A stretch of DNA of 8,408 bases from Prevotellaceae bacterium (GTDB lineage: Bacteria; Bacteroidota; Bacteroidia; Bacteroidales; Bacteroidaceae), in assembly GCA_030523505.1 (NCBI GenBank), contig JAUNIK010000103.1, positions 1 to 8,408 on the forward strand. Direction: 5' to 3'. How positions within the stretch are numbered: position 1 is the stretch's first letter; every line of letters starts with the position of its first letter. A program made the position numbers and the translations under genes. The notes beneath the pieces are model-generated. The model was not told the DNA's origin and did no database searches. It saw only the letters and a program-made list of their open reading frames with translations. This document shows positions 1 to 5,169 of this stretch, piece by piece.

Positions 1-21
1 AAAGTGAAAAGTGTAAAGTGA
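1..21. repeat. Heptamer tandem repeat, three copies
   Basis: Three tandem copies of AAAGTG[A/T] fill the left edge, and more may lie outside the window. The first 12 bases match the reverse complement of the end of the five-copy heptamer array inside the porin gene (5715-5749), so the two arrays belong to one repeat family. The array lies downstream of nusA and outside any convincing reading frame. Its function is unknown. Confidence 0.7.
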
Positions 22-74
22 GGGTCCCACACCTCTTTCCACATATTACTTCCACTAAGGTTTAAATTTTGGAT

Positions 75-91
75 GTGGGCTCACTGCCCAC
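75..91. repeat. Small GC-rich inverted repeat after nusA
   Basis: GTGGGC and GCCCAC form a perfect 6-bp stem around the 5-base loop TCACT, about 30 bases past the nusA stop. No T-run follows on either strand, so it is not a convincing intrinsic terminator. It may be an intercistronic or processing hairpin. No infB-like start is visible in the 121 bases downstream of nusA. Confidence 0.35.
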
Positions 92-121
92 TGTTAATGT
101 GCCGTATCACTGAGCGGGGGA

Positions 122-1381
122 TTAGCCCTCGAACTCAGCATTGAGAATGTCAAGGAGGCGGTCAACAGTCTCCTCTTCAAGGTCTGCCTTCTCGATAAGG
201 ATCTGGCGTGGAGCATCAAGCACCTGGCGTGCTGTATCGTAACCGATAGCCTTGATAGCATCGATAACCCACTGGTCAACCTCATCAGCAAACTCATCAA
301 GGTAGATATCATCATCGAACTCGTTATCAGGAATCTCGCGGAATACATCGATGGTGTATTCTGTGAGCATAGAAGCAAGTTTGATGTTCAAACCACCACG
401 GCCGATAGCGAGGCTTACCTCGTCTGGCTTGAGGAATACCTCTGCCTTCTTCTCATCCTCAATGATGTTGATGCTGCTCACGTGTGCTGGAGCAAGTGCA
501 CGCTGGATGAAGAGCTTGGTGTTACTTGTATAGTTGATAACATCGATGTTCTCGTTGCAGAGCTCACGAACAATACCGTGAACACGGCTACCCTTCACAC
601 CGACACAAGCACCTACTGGGTCGATACGATCGTCGTAGCTCTCAACAGCGATCTTTGCACGCTCACCTGGCATACGAGCGATCTTCTTGATAGAGATGAG
701 ACCGTCATTGATCTCTGGAACCTCTGCTTCAAGGAGGTGCTCCAAGAAGAGTGGACTTGTACGAGAGAGGATGATCTTTGGATTCTTGTTGTCGTTGTCA
801 ACACGGAGGATGATGGCACGAACAGTCTCACCCTTACGATATACATCGTGAGGAATCTGCTCAGACTTTGGAAGGATGAGCTCATTGTTCTCATCGTCAA
901 CGAGGAGCACCTCGCGCTTCCATACCTGATAAACCTCACCACTGACAATCTCGCCGACACGGTCCTTGTACTTATTGTACAGTGAGTCGTGCTCCAATTC
1001 GAGAATCTTCGAAGCAAGTGTCTGACGGAGGTTAAGGATTGCACGGCGACCGAACTTGGCGAAGTCCACGCGCTCTGACACATCCTCACCAACTTCGATA
1101 TCATCAACGATCTTCTGAGCCTCAGAGAGTTCAACCTCCTTGTTCTCGTCCTCTACATCACCGTCAGCAACAACCACACGGTTACGGTAGATCTCGAAGT
1201 CACCCTTGTCAGGGTTCACAATCACATCGATATTTTCATCGCTTCCATAAATGTTTGCAAGTACTCGGCGGAAGCTTTCCTCGAGTACACTTACCAATGT
1301 TGTACGATCGATATTCTTACCGTCCTTAAACTCCTTGAAGGTTTCGATCATACTTGGCTTTTCTTCCACAATCTTTGCCAT
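122..1381 (-). CDS. nusA: Transcription termination/antitermination factor NusA
   Basis: NusA, 419 aa, is a cytoplasmic RNA polymerase-binding factor that modulates pausing, termination and antitermination. An N-terminal polymerase-binding domain covers roughly residues 1-125. An S1 domain follows at about 138-208, from GEIVSGEV to PKIILSRTSP. Two KH domains carry visible GxxG loops: GVKGSR at 261-266 and AIGRGG at 325-330. The tail is acidic (EFDDDIYLDEFADEVDQ) and ends in a helical segment at about 370-415 resembling a helix-hairpin-helix unit. The length is intermediate between short NusA proteins (about 350 aa) and the E. coli form (495 aa, with two acidic repeats). The ATG lies 25 bases after the rimP stop on the same strand, with an A/T-rich gap and no promoter, so the two are cotranscribed. 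Identity is secure. Confidence 0.97.
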   Translation of the reverse strand: MAKIVEEKPSMIETFKEFKDGKNIDRTTLVSVLEESFRRVLANIYGSDENIDVIVNPDKGDFEIYRNRVVVADGDVEDENKEVELSEAQKIVDDIEVGEDVSERVDFAKFGRRAILNLRQTLASKILELEHDSLYNKYKDRVGEIVSGEVYQVWKREVLLVDDENNELILPKSEQIPHDVYRKGETVRAIILRVDNDNKNPKIILSRTSPLFLEHLLEAEVPEINDGLISIKKIARMPGERAKIAVESYDDRIDPVGACVGVKGSRVHGIVRELCNENIDVINYTSNTKLFIQRALAPAHVSSINIIEDEKKAEVFLKPDEVSLAIGRGGLNIKLASMLTEYTIDVFREIPDNEFDDDIYLDEFADEVDQWVIDAIKAIGYDTARQVLDAPRQILIEKADLEEETVDRLLDILNAEFEG

Positions 1382-1406
1382 TTTATATTTTATTGTTATT
1401 ATTATT

Positions 1407-1874
1407 CTACTTGAAACTGATGAGATACTTGCAATACTTCACCTTGTCCATCTGGTATGTGTGATCCACATCCATCTTCACTGGGCGCTTCTTGCCTTCT
1501 ACCTGTACCTTCTCGTTGACTGTCACTACGAAATCGTTGCCATCAACACTCTTCAATAATCCTTTCACCTTCTTGCCGTCAGCATCAAGCACCTCTACCT
1601 CCTGTCCAACGAAATTCTGGTACTGCTGTGGCACCTTGAATGGCTGTCCGAGGCCGGCCGAGCCTACTTCAAGTTCATAATCCTCCACCTCGCGGTCGAT
1701 GTTATCCTCGATGAAGCGGCTCAATTCCGCACAGTCTTCAATCCAAACACCGTCTGCATGGTCAATCTCTACAACGACACAGTTGTCGCTACTTACTTCA
1801 ACATCTACCAAGAAGTACTCTTTGTCCTCGAGCCACTTCTCTACAATTTCTTTAACTACTTTCTTATCTATCAT
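1407..1874 (-). CDS. rimP: Ribosome maturation factor RimP
   Basis: RimP, 155 aa, helps assemble the 30S ribosomal subunit. The N-terminal domain contains the family signature YELEVGSAGLGQPFK (about residues 64-78), equivalent to the usual EVSSPGLxRPL segment. A C-terminal SH3-like β domain follows, from about FVGQEVEVLDADGKKVKGLL to the end. The length is typical. The gene lies directly upstream of nusA with a 25-base gap, the standard rimP-nusA order. The ATG is chosen because it opens the conserved N-terminal helix and lies about 58 bases downstream of the predicted transcription start. The leader between them carries a strong hairpin. Confidence 0.95.
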   Translation of the reverse strand: MIDKKVVKEIVEKWLEDKEYFLVDVEVSSDNCVVVEIDHADGVWIEDCAELSRFIEDNIDREVEDYELEVGSAGLGQPFKVPQQYQNFVGQEVEVLDADGKKVKGLLKSVDGNDFVVTVNEKVQVEGKKRPVKMDVDHTYQMDKVKYCKYLISFK

Positions 1875-1891
1875 AATTTGTAATAATACAA

Positions 1892-1923
1892 GAATGAGAA
1901 GCCTCTTGCGAGACCTCTCATTC
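1892..1923 (-). promoter_or_regulatory. 14-bp GNRA-capped hairpin in rimP-nusA leader
   Basis: On the rimP-sense strand the outer arms start GAATGAGA and end TCTCATTC. The stem is continuous for 14 pairs: 12 Watson-Crick and two G·U. It is closed by a GCAA tetraloop (1906-1909). On the opposite strand the two wobble pairs would be A·C mismatches, so the fold favours RNA of the rimP strand. It ends 17 bases before the ATG and begins about 9 bases from the predicted 5' end. No T-run follows directly, so it is not a classical terminator. A role in mRNA stability or in translational or autogenous control of the operon is inference. Confidence 0.7.
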
Positions 1924-1936
1924 CTCTGAACGGGTG

Positions 1937-1968
1937 CAAAGGTAGTAAATTTTATTTAATTATACAAC
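1937..1968 (-). promoter_or_regulatory. Promoter of the rimP-nusA operon
   Basis: Read on the minus strand, GTTG (1968-1965) is followed by 20 bases and then TACCTTTG (1944-1937). This fits the Bacteroidetes -33 TTTG / -7 TANNTTTG pattern. It predicts a transcription start near 1932 and a leader of roughly 58 bases. Confidence 0.75.
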
Positions 1969-1977
1969 TTTTTTGCG

Positions 1978-1992
1978 CATTATTTAATAATG
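1978..1992. repeat. 15-bp palindrome upstream of rimP promoter
   Basis: CATTATT and AATAATG form a perfect 7-bp inverted repeat around one central base. It lies about 10 bases upstream of the -33 box of the rimP promoter and 22 bases past the end of the dehydratase gene. It could be a protein-binding site or simply A/T-rich spacer. No T-run beside it supports a terminator. Confidence 0.35.
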
Positions 1993-2014
1993 TACCCGCG
2001 AAATACCCCACGTT

Positions 2015-2479
2015 TTAATTAAAATAATACAAGAACGAAGCAATTCCTTCCAATGCAGGCTTGCGCTGTCCTTCTATTTCAATTTTGAACGCAATCTCAG
2101 TCTTTGCAATACCACGCAGGTTCTGGATGCTATGGAGTGTTGTCACAAGGCGAACCTTACTGCCCGTGATTACCGGCTGACCGAACTTCATCTTATCCAT
2201 GCCGTAGTTCACGAGCATCTTGATGTTGTTCACCTCGATAATCTGATCCCAAAGATATGGGATAAGCGAGAGGGTTAAATAACCGTGGGCGATAGTGCTA
2301 TGGAACTGACTTTCTTCCTTAGCACGCTCCACATCTACATGAATCCACTGATGGTCGAGTGTTGCATCAGCAAAAAGGTTGATACGATCCTGGTCTACTT
2401 CGAGCCAGTCAGAAACTCCGAGTTGCTCACCGAGATGTGCAGCGAACTCGTCATAAGAATTGATTACAAGTTTTGACAC
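2015..2479 (-). CDS. NodN-like MaoC-family (hot-dog fold) dehydratase
   Basis: The product is 154 aa. Proteins of this family are hot-dog-fold hydratases/dehydratases related to R-specific enoyl-CoA hydratase; the true substrate of NodN-like members is mostly unknown. The signature FADATLDHQWIHVD (about residues 36-49) holds the conserved Asp42 and His47, and TIAHGYLTLSL follows at about 62-72. VNYGMDKMKF (90-99) is also typical of the NodN subgroup. The chosen start is the GTG at 2479, which gives MSKLVINSYDEF and a normal family length. An in-frame ATG at 2542 would add 21 atypical residues and overlap the upstream esterase gene by 31 bases. With the GTG start, 32 bases separate it from the esterase stop. 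No good promoter was seen there, so cotranscription is likely. The family is secure, the function is not. Confidence 0.88.
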   Translation of the reverse strand: MSKLVINSYDEFAAHLGEQLGVSDWLEVDQDRINLFADATLDHQWIHVDVERAKEESQFHSTIAHGYLTLSLIPYLWDQIIEVNNIKMLVNYGMDKMKFGQPVITGSKVRLVTTLHSIQNLRGIAKTEIAFKIEIEGQRKPALEGIASFLYYFN

Positions 2480-2511
2480 AATAAGTATATTTACAATTTG
2501 ACAATTTCTTC

Positions 2512-4518
2512 TTAATAATTTCCTATCGACAGTCCCGGCCACTCATCAGTTCTGAACGGCACGGCTGGCAGATCATCACCATTATAGAGGTTGCAGTATG
2601 GGTTGTTAGCCCATCCATAGCGTACAGCCACAGGGAAATCAACCTCATCGCTTTCTACGATCACGCTCTTCATGCCGCGTCCTTCATCTGCGATGGTAGC
2701 TTTTGCCCAGTGGAACTTTCTGTCTGGTCCGGCTATCACGAAACCTCTCAGTTCGCTGTCGCCACGACCCACCTTCAATCCTCTTGCATGGGCGAAGAAC
2801 AGGCGTATAGCGTGACCTTCCTGACGGTAGCCCATATACTGCGGACCGCTGTATTCCACCTTCTCACCGTAGGTCCTTGCACGGGCGATGAGTCCGAGGC
2901 GCTTACCCACAGTCTGCTTGTCTTTTGGATGGATATCATCAGCCTCACCTACATCAATAGTAGTTACCAAACCTGCACCTTTGACTGTCTGTGCCACCTT
3001 CATCTGCGCCTCGCGCAACTCAGCCCATGTCGATTCCTCTGCAGGGTCGGTCTGGGCTGTCATGTGGTTTGCCAACTGGACAATATAGAATGGGAAGTCT
3101 GAACCGAACGACTTATGCCAGTCGTTGATGAGCAACGGCAACAGTTCACGATACTGATATGCCCTACCTACACTCGACTCGCCCTGATACCACAAGGCTC
3201 CCTTGATAGCAAACGGTGCAAGAGGGGCTATCATTCCGTTGTAGAGGGCTGATGCTACATTGGTGTCAATATTCAAGTTGGTAGGATAGAACGGTAAATC
3301 TTTCTCATCGATAGTAGCAAGAAACTTCCAAGTACCGGTGATGAGCACCTTTTCCTCACCACACTGCACACAGGCGTCGTTGCTATAAAAACCACCCAAG
3401 CCACCAGTGTCGTGCACACGGATGGCGATCTCTGCCTTACCTGCCTTTACTAGTTCTGCAGGGATGGTGTATTCTCTGTTGAATGCCACACCGAGATGTG
3501 ATCCCACGAGCGAACCATTGAAATACGCCATATCATCATCATCGACAGCACCAAGGCACAACTTGCACTCTTTGCCTGCCCATGATGCAGGGATATCTAT
3601 CGTACGGCGATACCACACAATACCGTCATAGGCTCCGTAGTGCTCCTTCAACTGATCCTCAAACAAGCCCGGGAATTTTATGTCGCACCACTTGCTATCA
3701 TCGGCAAAGTCGTGGGTATAGACAATCTTTCCCTGCTTGGAATTACCGTCCATAGCTTCCACCTCGTCGTTCCATTCCTGGAGGTCCTTCTTGTATCGAT
3801 TCTCACGCTCCAACGAGTCGGTTGGCATTCCTGCCACCTTCTCAATTGCCTTGTCGAAATAAGGCATCGTTTTCAGCGAAGCCTGACTGATCCATGGTTC
3901 GGCGAATGTCGAACCTAAGCACGACTGAATGATACCGATTGGTACATTTATATGATCTGCCAACTCACGACCAAAGAGATAGCCCAACGCCGAGAAATCT
4001 GCCACGGTGTTGCGTGATGCCACCTCCCACGAGTTGTTCTTTGCGTGAACAGTTTTTGAAGGGGTAGCGGCTGTGGTTGTCTCCACATGCAGCAGTCGGA
4101 TGTTCTTATAACGATCGGCATCATTGATTTCTGCCTGAGCATTCTTTATGCTGAACATCTGCATCTGGGCGTTCGACTGTCCTCCTACGAGCCATACCTC
4201 ACCGAGCATCACATTCTCCAGCACGGTCTTTTTCTTGCCTTCTACGAATGTCAGTGTGTAAGGACCACCGGCAGCCAGAGTCTCTATATCGAAACGGAAC
4301 TCGCCCTGAGTATCCGCAACGGTCTGATATTGTTTGTTGTCCCAAGAAGTAGTGAGCATCACCTTCTTTCCAGGCTTTGCCTCACCCCAAACAGGCACAG
4401 TTGATTTCTGCTGCAACACCATATTGCTTGAGAACAACGGTTGCAACTTCACTTGTGCCTGTACATTATTAATTACGCCCATAATAAGGGCTGCCAACAA
4501 GAAATATTTCTTCATCAT
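2512..4518 (-). CDS. Secreted sialate O-acetylesterase-type SGNH esterase
   Basis: The predicted precursor is 668 aa and removes O-acetyl groups from sugars. The N-terminus MMKKYFLLAALIMGVINNVQAQ is a signal peptide cut after an Ala, so the enzyme is periplasmic or exported. The SGNH blocks are visible: GGQSNAQ with the probable nucleophile Ser115, GALWYQGE at about 440-447, and DDIHP with the Asp/His pair near 527-530. Between the first two blocks lies an inserted β-sandwich-like domain at about 270-370 (WYRRTIDIPASWAGK, LGAVDDDDMAYFNG). This architecture occurs in bacterial 9-O-acetylesterases and also in CE20-type xyloglucan acetylesterases, so the substrate may be sialic acid or an acetylated plant glycan. 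An upstream in-frame ATG at 4575 is rejected because it lies inside the promoter. Adjacent ATG codons at 4518 and 4515 are both possible starts. Confidence 0.9.
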   Translation of the reverse strand: MMKKYFLLAALIMGVINNVQAQVKLQPLFSSNMVLQQKSTVPVWGEAKPGKKVMLTTSWDNKQYQTVADTQGEFRFDIETLAAGGPYTLTFVEGKKKTVLENVMLGEVWLVGGQSNAQMQMFSIKNAQAEINDADRYKNIRLLHVETTTAATPSKTVHAKNNSWEVASRNTVADFSALGYLFGRELADHINVPIGIIQSCLGSTFAEPWISQASLKTMPYFDKAIEKVAGMPTDSLERENRYKKDLQEWNDEVEAMDGNSKQGKIVYTHDFADDSKWCDIKFPGLFEDQLKEHYGAYDGIVWYRRTIDIPASWAGKECKLCLGAVDDDDMAYFNGSLVGSHLGVAFNREYTIPAELVKAGKAEIAIRVHDTGGLGGFYSNDACVQCGEEKVLITGTWKFLATIDEKDLPFYPTNLNIDTNVASALYNGMIAPLAPFAIKGALWYQGESSVGRAYQYRELLPLLINDWHKSFGSDFPFYIVQLANHMTAQTDPAEESTWAELREAQMKVAQTVKGAGLVTTIDVGEADDIHPKDKQTVGKRLGLIARARTYGEKVEYSGPQYMGYRQEGHAIRLFFAHARGLKVGRGDSELRGFVIAGPDRKFHWAKATIADEGRGMKSVIVESDEVDFPVAVRYGWANNPYCNLYNGDDLPAVPFRTDEWPGLSIGNY

Positions 4519-4544
4519 GTTCTTTGTTTTTGGTTTACCATCTG

Positions 4545-4576
4545 CAAAGATAACACTTTGTTGGCAATCACGCAAA
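4545..4576 (-). promoter_or_regulatory. Promoter of the esterase gene
   Basis: On the minus strand TTTG (4576-4573) is followed by 20 bases and TATCTTTG (4552-4545), an exact fit to the Bacteroidetes consensus in both boxes. It predicts a start near 4541 and a leader of about 22 bases before the ATG at 4518. This fixes the gene start downstream of 4545. Confidence 0.85.
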
Positions 4577-4663
4577 CTATTACCCGAAAATCTTAATTAT
4601 TGTAAGTGAAAGCAATTAGGCACAATAGTTTTTATCCACGAATTTTATTTTTCTAGATTTTCT

Positions 4664-4769
4664 TAAAGATTTTCGTTTGGATGTCGAGCCCGAAGGGCGA
4701 TCCCCATCAAATCGTTTTCAAGAAGCAGCGAATTGCTGCGCATTTTTAATAAAGATTTTCGTTTAGGAT
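4664..4769. repeat. Direct repeat TAAAGATTTTCGTTT, two copies
   Basis: TAAAGATTTTCGTTT occurs at 4664-4678 and 4750-4764, each followed by GGAT (the second after one extra A). The copies start 86 bases apart. The stretch between them has a GCCC-GAA-GGGC motif and a GCAGC/GCTGC hairpin (4725-4739) followed by GCATTTTT. The right copy runs into the target site of the MITE. No gene was found in 4577-4776. Origin and function are unknown. Confidence 0.6.
4725..4739 (+). repeat. Small hairpin followed by T-run
   Basis: GCAGC and GCTGC form a 5-bp stem around GAATT, and TTTTT begins 3 bases later on the plus strand. The shape is terminator-like, but no plus-strand gene lies upstream for it to serve. 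It is recorded as a hairpin only. Confidence 0.35.
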
Positions 4770-4776
4770 TATCGTT

Positions 4777-4951
4777 GTAACTACTCAGCCCCTCCGTAAA
4801 GATATTTATTTTTTAACGCGAATAACCGTAAATTAAACGCGAATTTTCGTGAATTTTTAATTTTAAAGACAGTTATTTACGATAATTTACGGCTCATTCT
4901 CGATAATTTACGTTTGCCGTAGGCGCAAAAAGATAGGTACTGAGTAGTTAC
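4777..4951. mobile_element. 175-bp MITE-like element with 8-bp target duplication
   Basis: The element starts GTAACTACTCAG (4777-4788) and ends CTGAGTAGTTAC (4940-4951), a perfect 12-bp terminal inverted repeat. It is flanked on both sides, with no gap, by TTATCGTT (4769-4776 and 4952-4959), an exact 8-bp target-site duplication. It has no transposase and no plausible gene, so it would be non-autonomous. Ends beginning GTAA together with 8-bp duplications recall the IS66 family; this is from memory and not verified. Inside, AACGCGAAT occurs at 4815 and 4836, and CGATAATTTACG at 4880 and 4901, both with a 21-base period. CCGTAAATTA (4826-4835) is inverted at 4883-4892, so the element can fold. 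Confidence 0.85.
4886..4916 (+). promoter_or_regulatory. Possible outward promoter inside the MITE
   Basis: TACGTTTG (4909-4916) matches TANNTTTG exactly, with TTTA (4886-4889) 19 bases upstream in place of TTTG. It points out of the element's right end toward the porin gene about 250 bases away. A chance match in A/T-rich DNA is quite possible. Confidence 0.3.
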
Positions 4952-4970
4952 TTATCGTTAGGATAAAAAT

Positions 4971-5007
4971 CTTCGCTCGGCTCTGCCGCTTCGCTCGTTA
5001 GGGCAGA
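4971..5007. repeat. Direct repeat CTTCGCTCG and overlapping inverted repeat
   Basis: CTTCGCTCG occurs at 4971-4979 and 4989-4997. TCTGCC (4982-4987) is inverted as GGCAGA (5002-5007), giving a 6-bp stem with a 14-base loop. It lies in the noncoding stretch between the MITE and the porin promoter. No gene was found in 4960-5090. Confidence 0.5.
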
Positions 5008-5090
5008 AGAAATTCGCGGTAAAAATATTTATGCCTAATTGTAAATCATCACCTAAATATTACAGGCTCTCCAAATACCAACATTTGAGT

Positions 5091-5122
5091 ATTGCACAGG
5101 CAAAAAATTATGTGTACCTTTG
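5091..5122 (+). promoter_or_regulatory. Promoter of the porin gene
   Basis: ATTG (5091-5094), then 20 bases, then TACCTTTG (5115-5122), fits the Bacteroidetes promoter form. The predicted start near 5127 gives a leader of about 43 bases to the ATG at 5170. Confidence 0.75.
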
Positions 5123-5169
5123 CATGGCGGATTATACACCGTCATGTATTCATTATAATTATATTAGAG

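Noticed and set aside
482..985. 167-aa plus-strand frame opposite nusA
   Set aside because: It lies wholly antisense to the well-supported nusA gene and its composition is what reading nusA backwards would give. It has no promoter and no recognisable domain.
613..1134. 173-aa Ser/Arg-rich minus-strand frame inside nusA
   Set aside because: It is an off-frame reading of nusA with low-complexity composition.
1978..1992. Terminator of the NodN-like gene
   Set aside because: The palindrome is almost all A/T with a one-base centre, and the minus-strand sequence that follows has an A-run, not a T-run.
2480..2542. ATG start at 2542 for the NodN-like gene
   Set aside because: It adds 21 residues not typical of the family and overlaps the esterase end by 31 bases. 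The GTG at 2479 gives a normal N-terminus.
4519..4575. Longer N-terminus for the esterase from the ATG at 4575
   Set aside because: It would place the start codon inside a consensus promoter and put 19 polar residues ahead of a clean signal peptide.
4725..4750. Intrinsic terminator on the plus strand
   Set aside because: The hairpin stem is only 5 bp and there is no plus-strand gene upstream, so it is listed only as a hairpin.
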